From Bimuria novae-zelandiae CBS 107.79 (Eukaryota; Ascomycota; Dothideomycetes; Pleosporales; Didymosphaeriaceae): DNA of 64,000 bases. The position numbers and the translations under genes are program-made. Below are positions 43,416 to 55,554 of this stretch, piece by piece. The DNA lies in NCBI GenBank assembly GCA_010015655.1, contig ML976759.1:62001-126000 (forward strand). The letters run 5' to 3'. The notes under the pieces were generated by a model that was given only the letters and a program-made list of their open reading frames with translations, had not been told where the DNA came from and made no database searches. Position 1 is the first letter of the stretch. The number at the start of each line of letters is the position of its first letter.

Positions 43416-43941
43416 CTAGAACAACCTCCACTTATCGGCCGCACCCCAATGACGCATGCCCGTCGGGCGTCTTAGCTCCAACTCCTTCCCCTCATACGCA
43501 AACGCCTCGTCGTCGGTCTTCTTCAAAAAAGCAACGAGTCGCTCAAGCGCCGAGGAAGAGATGGGCGTAGGACGAGGCAGCATCTGCGGCGCCTCGAGCG
43601 ATCCGGGCGGAATGTCGCCGGAAACATCGTCGTCGTGGTCGTCGGAGGTGCAGTCGTGGAATAGGGCGTGGAGCTTTGTGCTCAGGCGGGAGATGATTGG
43701 TAGGGAGGAGTCGGCAGATGTGGTGGTGGTGGTGGTGAGAGTGAGTTGCTCTGCAATCTCGTGCTATATAGGGATATTAATGGGACGTGGAGTGTAGATT
43801 GGGGTCCCCACATACCTCGCGAAGACCCTGGAGTCTGAACTGCTCGGCGCGACGCTGGAGTTCGGGCGCTGAGGGCGTGATGGGCACGGCGCATACAGAC
43901 GCGACGAAGGCCACGACGGCCAGAGATGTGAAGAAGCGCAT
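43416..43941 (-). CDS. Small secreted protein (candidate effector or wall-associated)
   Basis: The proposed CDS is complement(join(43416..43763,43816..43941)), 157 residues, with one 52-bp intron. The start MRFFTSLAVVAFVASVCAVPIT is a textbook signal peptide with a likely cut after VCA. A dibasic RR in ELQRRAEQ about 30 residues in could be a Kex2 site for a propeptide. The mature part has a Thr run, a His/Asp-rich stretch (DDHDDDVSGD), and a C-terminal half with ALERLVAFLKKTDDEAFAYEGKEL and RRPTGMRHWGAADKWRLF. The mature chain has a single cysteine. It belongs to no family I recognise. Frame continuity across the intron and the strong signal peptide support it. The C-terminal Arg/Trp-rich segment could be a conserved core. 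Confidence 0.75.
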
Positions 43942-45112
43942 TGCGATCGATACGTGAAGTCCTGCCGAGTGATGCGATATATCGAATTGGGTCGGTTCCT
44001 CTGGAACGAGCGAATTGCTTTCGTCAAGAAAGACTACTGAGTAGAAAAGAGTGAAGCTTAAAGAAGGGAAGACGCGCACAGCGAGGGAGAAGACGACAGC
44101 AAATACCTGCCTTGCAGAACAGAACCGCTTATATTGAACGAACAAAGAGTGTTGAGTACGAAAGCCCTGGCTCGCCTGAGCCCTCCCTCGATTTGGCGTC
44201 ACCCACTCTTATATATCCCGCCCCGCTGTCTGTCACGTTCAAACGGTCCATTCTCCCCTTGATCCACCCCCAAGAAGATGAACACGGCAGGATCGGCAGT
44301 AAGGAACAACACTAGCGCGGAGCCTCGCGCGTGGAACACGGTAGCTCTGCGAGGAATCGTCGGTACAATTTTACCGGATGCGTAGAGAGCCGTAGAATTC
44401 CATCAGGGCGCATGAGAAACGAAGGCCTCAGAATGCTTGGAAGACGTTTTGGCGCAGAGCGAGAAACGCGCGGGTGTGGTTGGGACGCAAGGGTGACGCC
44501 TGAACGCAGGGAAGAGGCCAGATCCCGCTTGTGGTTCGAGAGTGGTGATTTATTTTCGAGCGTGTCTTGCTCTGGTCATTCGCGTTGGTACGACAGGCGA
44601 ATGCATCTCGCAATTAGGGAAATGTTATCCTGCCTATGCTTGGTGTTCATGCGTCTTTCGATTGATGGCAAGTCATTACGGTGCTTCTCGATCAGCGTTC
44701 GATCCTACCGGCGGAAGTTATCGTGATGGCTTGGCTTGTTTCAATGTAGTTGAAACTTAGCGGCGGGAATTCGTCAGGTCGAGCAATGATTGACATGGGC
44801 GAGGATGGCTGCGGAGAATTATCATGCCGACGGACTCCTTAGTCATCAACATTGAAGTCACGATGCCAAGGCCCGGCCCAGCCTCCACCAACCTCAGCCT
44901 GTCGTCATCACAGAAGCATCACGATAACCTTCATGGCCAACTTCTAGTCTGTACACTTTTTCTGTTGTATTCTTCCTGGCTTGTTGTACGATGATTCACC
45001 CATCCTTTGGCTCTGGCTTTCGATTGCGGAGACTGCGCAGCCGCTTCCTGGATACGTCCTAGTTTACCCTTGCTCAGCATCTATTGGATTTTCACGTTAC
45101 CTTACATACATT
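43942..45112. other. Divergent intergenic interval
   Basis: 1.17 kb between the secreted-protein gene (minus) and the Pol X gene (plus). A frame runs upstream of the polymerase start from 44,981 but looks non-coding. No other gene was seen. Confidence 0.5.
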
Positions 45113-47242
45113 ATGGAAGACAATGTCCCAACTGTGGGCTCGCCCTCCTCAGATCACATGGACCTCGCTACGGTGCCAGGTCTCGATTTCAGTAGCATTC
45201 CGCCAATCAGTGTCCTGAATGCACACTTCAAGGGCGAGGAAGAGGACCGAGTCAAAGCAACATTGCGCCGTCACGGTGCTCAGCTGACTGCTGATGTTTC
45301 GAAAGTGAAAGTGTTCGTTGGCAAGGTTGGTACGCGGAAAAGAGCAGAGTTTGAGCTGAGAGCGCGGAAGTTTGAAATAGACGAGGTCGTCGAGTTAAAG
45401 AGGGTGGCGAGTCCGATTAAGCAGGATGGTATTCCGCACAAAAGAGTCAAGGTGCGAAGGTCGGTCTTCAAGCCTATTCAGATTGAAGACGAGGGCTCTA
45501 CCACTGAAGAGGAAGTTGACGAGGTGTCTGAGACCGAGGATGAAGCCCCTAAGACCAGGGACACACCAATATCTTCACCCGTATTACCAGATGAGCAGCC
45601 TGTTCCCATTGCAACCCCAATCTTCGAAGATACATCCACAGACGATATCATTCGGGTTGTCAGGATCGACTGGCTCAATGAATGTCTCTCCGCAGGCCGT
45701 CTAGTCCCGCTTGGAGAGAACCTTGTCTACAGAGGCAAAGTGAAGAAGCGTCCCCCCGCATCACTAGGAACAGACTATGCATCCATCAAGGCCACATTCA
45801 CGTCATCCCACAAGGCCGCGTCTCAGACACAGGTAGCAACACGTCCATCGACAGCCCCGCACATACTAGACCGCGCCAAAGAAGATGCGTCCATCGCCCC
45901 TGTAAAGAGGCAGCCCTATCATCACCACGGCAACGACGGACACGGCTCCCGCCGCTTCGAAGGCCGTACGTTCACCTCGAGCGCCTCCCAGCCAACCTTC
46001 ACCCACCAAACCGCGCACCTCCTCCAACAAACCACCAGCGAATACGAAGGCGAAGACACCGACATCCCCCCACCCCCCGACTGGGTCGCCCGCGGCTTAA
46101 AATACGCCTGCCAGCGCTTCACCCCCGCCAACCCCCCCAACGAAGTCTTCATTGAGCAGCTTAAAAAGATCCGCACCGCCCGCACCCTCATCGACGACGC
46201 CATCGGTGTGCGCGCCTACTCCTCCATCATCGCCGCCATCGCCGCTTACCCCTTCAAACTCTCCCACCCGCGCGAGCTCGCCCGCCTCCCCGGCTGCGAC
46301 GAGAAGACCGCCGCACTCTTCGTAGAGTGGAAAAACACGGGAAGCATCCAGGCCGTGGAGGACTACGAGGCCGACGAAGTGATGGGCGTGCTCCGCGCTT
46401 TCTACGACATCTGGGGTGTGGGCGCAAAGACGGCGCGCAACTTCTACTACGGGAAGGGATGGCGGGATCTCGATGATATCGTGGAGTACGGGTGGAACGG
46501 GCTCGATCGCGTCCAGCAGATCGGGTTGAAGTACTACGACGAATTTCTCGAGCCTATCCCGCGGGCGGAAGTAGAGGGTATTGCAGAGGTAGTTCGCCAA
46601 CACGCGGTGCGCCTGCGCGACGAGCGCGTGAGCGTGACGATAGTCGGGGGGTACAGAAGAGGGAAGACGGCTTCCGGCGACGTCGATCTCATCGTTAGCC
46701 ACCCCTGCCTCGCTGCAACCGCGCACCTCGTCCGCGACCTCGTAGATAGCCTCGAAGCAGAAGACTGGATCACGCACACGCTCACGCTGTCCCTGCATAA
46801 TACCTCCCGCGGGCAGACTACGCTGCCGTTCCGCACGACCAAGGCGTCGGGCGCGGGGTTCGACACCCTCGATAAGGCCCTCGTCGTGTGGCAGGATCCT
46901 GCGTGGCCGACGCGCGCCGCGGACCTAGCTGCAAACCCTAAAGCGAATAATCCAAACATACATCGTAGAGTGGATATCATAGTCTCGCCGTGGCGCACGG
47001 TAGGCTGTGCGGTCATGGGCTGGAGCGGCGGCACGACGTTCCAGCGCGATCTCAGACGATACGCCAAGTATGCGAAAGGCTGGAAGTTCGATAGCAGCGG
47101 TGTGCGGAGTAGGGAAAGCGGCGAGGTTGTGGAACTCGAGGGGTCGGAGGGGGTGGACGGCCCGCCAGAGGAGGCCGAGAGGAGGGTGTTTGAGGGGCTG
47201 GGGCTCGAGTATGTTCCACCGGAGATGAGGTGTACGAATTGA
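45113..47242 (+). CDS. POL4: Family X DNA polymerase (Pol IV/mu/lambda-like)
   Basis: This is an intronless gene of 709 residues. An N-terminal BRCT-like region spans about residues 20-210, with VLNAHFKGEEEDRVKATLRRHGAQL and, after a long acidic insert, IRVVRIDWLNECLSAGRLVP. A Ser/His-rich linker follows. The polymerase core has the 8-kDa domain (RTARTLIDDAIGVRAYSSIIAAI), a helix-hairpin-helix (LARLPGCDEKTAALF) and a second one (FYDIWGVGAKTARNFY). The catalytic aspartates are Asp523 and Asp525 in GGYRRGKTASGDVDLIVSH and Asp621 in RRVDIIVS. It should fill gaps in non-homologous end joining and base-excision repair, recruited through BRCT. I chose MEDNVPTVG at 45,113. An in-frame ATG at 44,981 would add 44 unlikely residues. 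The 3' end faces TTI1, 199 bp away. Assignment to Pol4 rather than another subfamily is by overall layout. Confidence 0.9.
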   Translation: MEDNVPTVGSPSSDHMDLATVPGLDFSSIPPISVLNAHFKGEEEDRVKATLRRHGAQLTADVSKVKVFVGKVGTRKRAEFELRARKFEIDEVVELKRVASPIKQDGIPHKRVKVRRSVFKPIQIEDEGSTTEEEVDEVSETEDEAPKTRDTPISSPVLPDEQPVPIATPIFEDTSTDDIIRVVRIDWLNECLSAGRLVPLGENLVYRGKVKKRPPASLGTDYASIKATFTSSHKAASQTQVATRPSTAPHILDRAKEDASIAPVKRQPYHHHGNDGHGSRRFEGRTFTSSASQPTFTHQTAHLLQQTTSEYEGEDTDIPPPPDWVARGLKYACQRFTPANPPNEVFIEQLKKIRTARTLIDDAIGVRAYSSIIAAIAAYPFKLSHPRELARLPGCDEKTAALFVEWKNTGSIQAVEDYEADEVMGVLRAFYDIWGVGAKTARNFYYGKGWRDLDDIVEYGWNGLDRVQQIGLKYYDEFLEPIPRAEVEGIAEVVRQHAVRLRDERVSVTIVGGYRRGKTASGDVDLIVSHPCLAATAHLVRDLVDSLEAEDWITHTLTLSLHNTSRGQTTLPFRTTKASGAGFDTLDKALVVWQDPAWPTRAADLAANPKANNPNIHRRVDIIVSPWRTVGCAVMGWSGGTTFQRDLRRYAKYAKGWKFDSSGVRSRESGEVVELEGSEGVDGPPEEAERRVFEGLGLEYVPPEMRCTN

Positions 47243-47441
47243 AAACGGGAGAAGGGGAGAAGCGGTGCGTGCATTTGTAGAGGTTGGAGGGAGGGTTTGA
47301 ATGGGGTGGAGATGGATAGAGTTGCGTGCTTGCGAAATTGAGAGGTTACAAGGAGAAGTTATAAGTCCACGCCCACTGTCCTCAAATCATTCGCCTCCCA
47401 GGAACCACTAACATATCCCCACCCCCCTCTCTACCCCTCCT

Positions 47442-50400
47442 CTACACCCTCACAAACCCCCACCCCGCCTCCACCCCCTTGACCTCTCTCACCAACCCAC
47501 CCTCCTCCCCAGCAGCGTCCCTACTCCTGCGATACAGCCTCAACCACACCGCATCCTTATTCCTTTTCTCCAGCGCCTCCTTCACCTCCGGCTCATCCAG
47601 CACGGACTCCAGCATATCCAGCACCTCGTCGAACAGCTCGTCGCTGATAGGTACGTATCGCGCAACCTTGCTGAGAAACCGCACGAGCGCTTCCCAGAGC
47701 ATTTTCGTCGGGGTGGCGGTGTATACGCCCAGGAGGTGGGGTGTGGGCGATGACAGGGACGAAGCGGTGCTGCGACCGGAGCCGGTAATGGTGGAGAGCT
47801 CGGCGAGACGCGTGGGTGTGCTATGTCTCTGCCTCAATCCCCCAGCCTGACCGGCGCGCTGGGCCGTCCGCCGATAAAGCCTCTTAAGCACGTCCCACGC
47901 GCCTTCGATGCGGGACCGCATAAACGCCCCCGCGTACTCGCACAGCAGCGCGACGACATCGAGCGTGTTCGCCACGATATACGCCTCGTTATCCTCCAGC
48001 CTAGGGAGTAGCACAGGCCAGAGCTCGTTTATAAGGGGTAAGAAGGAGTTTTCGTGTTTAGCGAGAGCCGGGATGGTGGTTTGGAGGAGGGAGAGGAGCG
48101 AGGTGCGGAGAGAGGGGGAGGTGGAGGGGAGGTAGTGTTGTGTTTGGGAGGAGATTTTTAGGAGGAGGGAGAATGTCGCTGGGGCTGGAGGAGGGGGTGG
48201 TTCGTCTTTTGGTGGGGGTTGGGACTGCTCGTCGGGGGGAGCGTCGGGTTCGGGTATGGATGAGGAGGGGTCGAAGGCTTCGTCGCTGAGGGACTGCGCG
48301 GTCCAGGGCTGCTGCGGGAATGCGCCGCGGGGGAGGTCTTCGAGGTCTTCGTCTTGCTGTCTAGCTCGGCTTTCGAGGTCTTGGAGTTGCTGGAGAATAT
48401 CCTTGTGAGACGGTGTCGGTGGCGGTGAGGAAGAGGAGGTTGATGGGAGTGCTAATTGCGGCGCTTTCACGCCTTCTTCAGCCATGCCTTTAAGCACTGC
48501 GAAAAGCAGCTCGACGAGCTTGGGATATCCGTGGTACCTCTCCAGCGCACCGAAAATGCTGCCGACGAGGTCGTCGAGGTAAGGCAGTAGCGACGGCCCG
48601 CAGAGCCGCATCATCATGAGGAGGACCTGCGGTGCTTGCGGCGAGACGTCGCCGTAGCTGAGCCGGAGACCCACGGCGTTGACGATGTAGTCCACGTTTG
48701 CGATGACCAGCTCACTCGCACTGGCGTAGCCGCAGGAGTCGGCGATGATGTTGAGACAGGTGATGGCGTGGTTACGAAGGCTGGGGTTGGCGCTACCCAG
48801 ACAGTGGAGCACTGGGTATAACGTCTCCGTTAATTCGGGTCGGAACTCAATTTTGTACCGTGATGCTTGTAACGCGAGGACTTCTAGTGCAAGAGCTTGG
48901 AAGTGCCATGGGAGTGTGGATGTAGTGTCTTGTGGACTGAGAATGGTCAACGAGTGAGCGTAGAGATTGTCGAGAAGTTCTTCTTGGGGGTTTGAACCAC
49001 CAAAGTCGACGAAGTCGTCTATAGAGGGGTTCAGGGTCATGGCTTCCCTGAGCAGGTTGACGGAGATCCAGAGAGTGGCTAAGCGACTTTCTTGAGTTCC
49101 AAAATCGAGCCCATTGACCAGCTCTTGGGTGATTGTAACTGCTGAGTCCGATTTCGCAAGTTCGCTCAGGAGAACTTTGAATTCCTTCATCGTATCATCT
49201 TGGCCTTTCAAGCGGAATCGCAGATCCTCGAACGACTCCGATCTAGGCGCGCCAGGTATTAGTTGTTGGTCAATGGCAGTTGTTGGTGTTGCTTCCACGA
49301 TCGACTCGGTGTCTTTGGAGTCTTTGAAGACCGCCGAGACGCCATCACGGAGATTCTCTGCGAGTAAATCATCCAGCAAGACTTGATCTTCGTTGAACAG
49401 ACGGAGCGTAGTCGAGATCTGGTGGATTACTTGACGTCGACCAGTGTCGTTTTTGGACTGCATCAGTCTTGGTAACGATATGATCCACCCATGTAACCTT
49501 TCTCTGAGAAGATCCGAGAGTTTTTCATCTGTTGCGAGCATCATTCTCAGGTCGTCTTCGACTGTGTCATGCGGACCTCCGCGCCCTGCCAGTATAACCA
49601 TCGTTTCCACGACCATGCCCACGCAATCTGCAAGAGAGGTCCGGCATTCTTGGATGATGGTAGTACACAGACGAAGCAGAGCCTGGCGGACCTCAGTCTT
49701 ATCGTGGTTTCGCAGCTTGAGCACGTTGCCCAGGGCGATTTTGATTTGGGATGCTGTCGCCTGCAGCCAGGACACCGACCGCACGGTTTTTTCGCCGTCT
49801 TTCGAGGCCTCAGGGGAAGTTTTGGGTAGATCTCTGATCGCTTGGTCTCCTAGGAGACGAAGGAACAGAATAGACATGATATCCAGCCCGCGCTCAAGCA
49901 CACGGAAACTTGGCCTGTTGGTGCTACTGGGAGTCAATATTTTGGTAAGCGAGGATGTTATCCTGGGAAGAAAGTTTGCTAGTGCATCTTTATCTTCCAC
50001 TGCCGTTACGAGGGCTGCTATTACTGCGGCAGCTTGAAGTCTGACGCTGTTCGACTTGGCGTCGGTCAGGCATTCCAAGACAACCAGGACCGATTCTCCC
50101 AAGGCAGGAATGTTCGCTGTGGCCGTAAGTTGCTGCTTTCCTTGAACAGTCCCTGATGCTTGGTTGAATAACTCTGTCGTGCATTTTAGAGCAAGAGTCT
50201 GCAACTCCTCGGATGATGCTGCTACACCACTCTCAGTGGAGGATGGTTTCGCCATGAAGGTGAACAATATGAGCAGTTGACCTGACAGTTCAGGTGCCAA
50301 AGAGCCTGCCCATCCTGTTCTTAGAAGCACGGATATGCATTCTAAGCAAAGCTCTAGGGCTCGAACAGGCACGGCTTGGGAGATCCTGAGGACCTGGGAA

Positions 50401-50648
50401 ATGGGGACGAAGACGTACTCGGCCAGCCTTGAGTCTATTGCGGCTGGCTTGGCGGCTACCGTCTGTAGAATGTTGTGGAGTTTAGACAAAGCTTCAACAA
50501 GATCCTTGCGGCCGTTGGGGCTTTGTGCAAGGGTCGCTGTGACGTGCAACAGCTGGATGCATGGTGGCTTCAGCTGCTAGTTGTTAGCCGAGCACTGCAC
50601 TCGTTGTTCTGATGGGCTTGCCTGTGCAAAAACCTGCTGACGCTGCAT
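47442..50648 (-). CDS. TTI1: TELO2-interacting protein 1 (TTT/ASTRA complex)
   Basis: The proposed CDS is complement(join(47442..50573,50622..50648)), 1,052 residues. The protein is built of HEAT-type helical repeats throughout, with the family start F-A-Q-LKPPCIQLL and the family end LDMLESVLDEPEVKEALEKRN followed by DAVWLRLYRR. Tti1 pairs with Tel2 and Tti2 in the TTT complex, which folds and stabilises PIKK kinases (ATM, ATR, TOR, DNA-PK), and it is part of ASTRA in yeasts. A disordered Pro/Glu/Gln-rich loop lies at about residues 710-800. The first exon is only 27 bp (MQRQQVFAQ), joined through a 48-bp intron with a GC donor (gcaagc). A shift to an acceptor 3 bp earlier would add one Gln. 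It is divergent from PDS5 across 477 bp. Confidence 0.85.
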
Positions 50649-51125
50649 GACAGTAGAGCAGATCTTTTCAATCTGTCATGTGAAGGCATATGGTAGGTTG
50701 CCTGATATGGTCTAGAGCCGGTGTTTGAATGAGAAGAGAAAGCGGTCGTCCACAAGGTTCGGCTGTTAGTATGCGGTGGCGGCGCTGGTGGTGATTCTTT
50801 CACGCCTTAAACAAGGCAAGCCAGCACTGCTTCAGGATGGATGCCATCGTCTACGGGAGAAGTAGGTAGAATATAGTGCATGCTTGGCAGCGCGCGCAGT
50901 ACTCAACATTCTCGCTTCACAGCTGTCGCGCCACGCGTTGGCTTTAGCGCGTATAAGGTAGCTCCTCTAACATCGAAGGCTACCCACGCCATCACTCAAC
51001 CACCCCAGTGTCGTTGCCCAATTTTCACCGCCTGTAATACACGCGCATAAGGGGCGACATATACGGCACCTGGATTTCCACAGCGACGCAGCGCATCTGA
51101 GCGCATCTGAGCGCAGCCACGCGAC
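50649..51125. promoter_or_regulatory. Divergent TTI1/PDS5 promoter interval
   Basis: 477 bp lie between start codons. It contains an ACGCGT box (listed separately), GC-rich cgcgc runs near 50,891, and two or three tandem gagcgcatct units at about 51,085-51,115 in the PDS5 leader. Confidence 0.55.
50933..50938. promoter_or_regulatory. Possible MluI cell-cycle box (MCB)
   Basis: An ACGCGT palindrome lies 188 bp before the PDS5 start. In yeasts MBF binds ACGCGT upstream of G1/S genes, including cohesin factors. One hexamer can occur by chance, so this is suggestive only. Confidence 0.35.
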
Positions 51126-54100
51126 ATGGCGTCCCGCAGCCGTCGCAGCGCGGCGCAAGAGGCAGTGGAAGAGGTGGAAGAGGAGGAAGAGCAGGGAGGC
51201 CTCAAGCGGCTCAGATTCAATCAGACGCTGGTAGGCAAGCCGGGCAAGCCAATCGGCCTGGCGGAGCTCCAGTCGCGTCTCAAGGCACTGTGTGAGGAAC
51301 TGAAGGACATTGGGCAGGACGAGGCCGACACCGAGTCGCTCACGCGCTCTGCGAAGGAATTGGCGAGCCCCAGTCTGATTCAGCACAAGGATGCCGGCGT
51401 GCGCGCGTGGACAGCGTGCGGCATCGTCGACATGTTCCGCCTGTTCGCGCCCAATGCCCCCTACACGGCTTCTCAACTCAAGGTGCGCTCTCAGTGTCTA
51501 GGGAAGAGCCTCAACTGATCATGTGCTAGGACATATTCACCTTGATCACACACAAGATCCTCCCGCTCCTCGATAACCCGTCGCACCCATACAACAGCCA
51601 GCACATGTACGTCCTCAAGTCCTTGGCCGAGTTCAAGAGCATCGTCATCGTCACCGACATCCCCGGCTCCACACAACTCACCCAGTCGATATTCACCACC
51701 TGCTTCGATGTCCTGTCTGGCCCGTCCAAAGGCTCCAACGGCGAGGAACTCAGCAAAAACGTGGAACACAACATGACGGAGATCCTGCGCATCCTGATCG
51801 ACGAGAGTGTCGCCATCAGTACCGAAGTGGTGGATGTGATCGTGGCGCAGTTTCTATGGGCTGATCCTGCTGTTTTGGTCACCTCGGGAAAGGGAAAGAA
51901 GGGCGCAATTGTGGACGCAAAGCAGTCGACGCTGCGTCGCAAAGAGGCGCCGCCCGCCTACAATATGGCAAAGAACGTTTGCAACATGTTCCCTGACAAG
52001 ATGGCGCGCCTCTTCGGAACCTACTTTGGCGCCATTATAGTCGACTTCACCACCGGGAATGCAAGAGCCCTGCGCGTTGACGACTCGGACGACGAGGGCG
52101 ACAAGGGTCCTTCTGAGGACGATATCCACGAAGCGAGCAAGGCTCATCGCTTACTCAGAGAGCTGTGGAGGAGTGCCCCCGGCTGTTTGAAGGAGATTAT
52201 TCCCCACCTCCAAGAGGAGCTCGCGACGGAAAATGTGCAGCTGCGTCAACTTGCGACAGAAACAATAGGGGACATGATCTCTGGAATCGGAGCAGCAGGT
52301 CCTCCACCACCTCCTGACCTGAACCCGGCTGCATACCCTTCGCAGAGCCTTGCTAGCTCTAGCGCAGTGCGCGCCTACAACTACCTGACTACCCCAGCTG
52401 CGCTCAATTCCTTTTCTTTGCATCATCCAGGAGCCTATCACGCTTTCCTAACACGAAAAATCGACAAGTCGCCCGTCGTCCGCGCATCATGGGCGACGGC
52501 GGTTGCTCGAATCGTGATGACATCAGCCGGCCACGTAGGTCTGGATCCGGAAGAGGAACGCAAGTTGCTCAAGCAGTTTGCTGAAACCCTTATTGACGGC
52601 GACGATCGGGTTCGACTTGCTGCAGTCAAGGCAATCGAACACTTCGAATTCAACGACATCGTCCGAAAGCTGGGCCTCAATGGCGGCACGTCGGAATCAG
52701 GCTCAATTCTGTCCAACCTAGCCGATCGGGTCAAGGACCGGAAACCTCCAATTCGGAGTGCAGCCATAAAGTTACTTGCCAAGATATGGGGTGTTGCCGC
52801 CGGTGCCATTGCGGAAGGCAGTGAGACCGTCGCTGATCTACTTGGGCCCATCCCTTCAAGGATCCTGGAAGCATGCTATGTGCAAGATCCCGACATCACT
52901 GTTCAAGTCGAACTATCGGTGTATGACAGCCTGCTTCCACTCACTTATCCGCCAATCAAACCCAAGGCTGCTCTGAATGGTGCATCTCAAGTAGTCAAGG
53001 ACAGCCAACCAAACGGTGAACCAACCTACACCGAAGCAGATTTAGACAAGATCCGGGCCGAGCGGTTGCTTGTCCTCGTTCGTGGGCTTGAAGAGAAGGC
53101 GAAGAAGGTCTTCTTCGCCACTCAGGGTAACCAAGTCGCCGGTGCTACTTACATGGAGCACTTCTTGAGGTTATGTGAGCAGTACAATGGTGGTGTCGTA
53201 GAAGGGTCTGAAAAGGACATCAAGCGGAAAATGGATGGTCTGATCGCTTTCTACGCAAAGACACTCCCAGATGCGTCGCGTGCCACCGACGATCTTCTAA
53301 AGTTCGCAAAGGCTCACGATCGCCGAAGCTACCAGCTGATACGGTTTTGCATGGCTCCGGAGAGCGACTATCGCAAGATCTTCAAGTCAATAGTGAGTGA
53401 ACCTTGCATGACATTGATATTATTTGCTGACAATGTTCCAGAAAGAGCTGCGAAAGAGGATCGAGGAAAATCCGCCCAGCCCTACTCTGTTGGAGACGCT
53501 GACGCCTCTCTTGTACCGTGTCAGCCTGCTTTCTTTCAACAAGAGTCACGTCCCCGCTATCATTGAATACACTCGTACGGATGACAAGGGTCTTGCAAGT
53601 ACGGCTCATGAAGTGCTAAAAGAAATCTCTACGAAGCAGCCAAAGGTCTTCGCAACGCATGTGAAGGATCTTTGCAAGACGCTTGAAAGCGAAGCGCCCT
53701 CAGAACGCGTGCCCAACCCGACCGGTGCGGTTGATGACCTGAAAGCGTTGGCTAGCTTTGCGAAGAAGTTTCCTAAAGAGCTTCCGCTAAAGGCCAAAGA
53801 GGGCCAGAAGTTGAAACGAGGGCTGCTCAACTTTGCGCTGTACGGGACGCCTCCGAAAGCCGCTAAGCACGCCGTGACTATCATCATGAGCGGTGACGAC
53901 AAGAAAGAGAGGCACGCACGGGAGATACTCGAGAAGGGCATCAAGGACTTTGACTACGAATGCGATCATTGGCTGACAAAGCTTGCAGCTCTCAGTCAAC
54001 TTGTGTTGCTGGCTCCTGAGCAGTGCGAGCCGGAAATTGATCGGATAGTTGCGGTTGCTGTCGAAGGTGTGCTGCTCAAACCACATCCTGAAACTCCCGA

Positions 54101-55522
54101 AGCCGAAGAGGAATGGATGGATACCGCGGACGACGACATTACTGCTCGAACATGGTCGCTAAGGATTCTCGTCAATCGCTTACTAGCACATACGGGCGAA
54201 GCGCAAACAGTACCATCAGATCAAGTCTTCAAGCTTCTCAATCGAATGGTCAAGGAGAACGGAACGATCAACAAGAAAGATACCCCACCGCTAGCACACA
54301 AAAACCGCCAACGGCTGTTGGCTGCCAATTTCCTCCTCAAGGTCGCAACACAGCGCCGCTTCGATAGCCTAATAACACCCGCCGATTTCAACCAGCTTGC
54401 GCTCGTCACGCATGATAGTTGCCTGCAGGTTCGCAAAGGTCTCGCGATGAAACTAATGAAGTACCTGGGACAAAACCGCCTTCCCACACGTTACTTCACC
54501 ATCCTCTTCATGTTCGCACACGAGCCGGATGTTGGCCTTCGGAACACCTTGGAAACATGGATCCGTTCCCGGCGAGCTGCGTTCACATCTCGCAAGGAAA
54601 CTGTCTTGGAAACTTCGGTCTTTGCTCGATTACTAAGCCTGCTCGCCCACCACCCCGACCTGGCGGATAACGAGGACTCCCTGAAGGAGATCGCTACTTA
54701 CATCCTGTTCTACCTCAAGTGTGTTGCGACAGAGGACAACCTTGCCCTCATTTACCACATGGCTGGCCGCGTCAAAACGGTCAAAGATGGCATCGATCCT
54801 TCCGGCGCGAGCGACGACAATTTGTACACGCTGTCTGATCTAGCACAAGCGACCATTTTGACTTGGGAGGACGTCAACAGCTGGAGTATGCAAACCTTCC
54901 CGGGCAAAGAAAAGCTGCCTGCAAGTATTTTCAAGGCGCTCGAAAGTCACGAGCGCGGACAAGAGGTTGCACAGAAGCGGTATATTCCAGAAGACATTAC
55001 TGATTTGCTCGAGCCGCTTGTGAAAAAGACGATCAAAAGTAAGAAGCGCAAGGCTGGAGACGGTATCGAGAAGCCACGGAAGAAGGCCAGGGCTGAGAAC
55101 GGTGTCAAGAAGGAGAAGGTCAAGTCCGAGAGGCCTATCAAGACTCCTCGTAAGCGGAAAGGAGGATACGGTAGCGGAGATGAACTCGACCTTGACGACA
55201 GTGCCGCCGCACCATCGTCCGGCCCGAGACGGAAGAGTGGTCGGAATAGCACAGTGAACAAGACCTACGTCGAAGTTTCTAGCGATGAGGACGAGTTGGA
55301 CACTCAAGCTGGTGCGGAACAAAGCGAGTCTATGTCTGACGTCGAAAGTGAGGCAGATCAGGAAGACGTTGCGATGGAAGATCAAAAGGAAGACTCTCCA
55401 GCCGATTCCGAAGCCGGTCCTCAGTCAGCAGACGATGCTGAGTTACCCGAGGCTCCAGCCGAAGCAACAGAGGAGGCGGAGGAGCCAGAAGAGGTAGAGG
55501 AAGCGGACGAGCCAGAGGAACA

Positions 55523-55554
<32 letters not shown>

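Noticed and set aside
44981..45112. Upstream in-frame ATG for the family X polymerase
   Set aside because: The added 44 residues are hydrophobic and compositionally odd, and the family normally begins shortly before the BRCT region, so MEDNVPTVG is preferred.
46097..46798. Long minus-strand ORF (about 230 codons) under the Pol X gene
   Set aside because: It lies wholly opposite the GC-rich polymerase coding region and has no motif. It is a shadow of the real frame.
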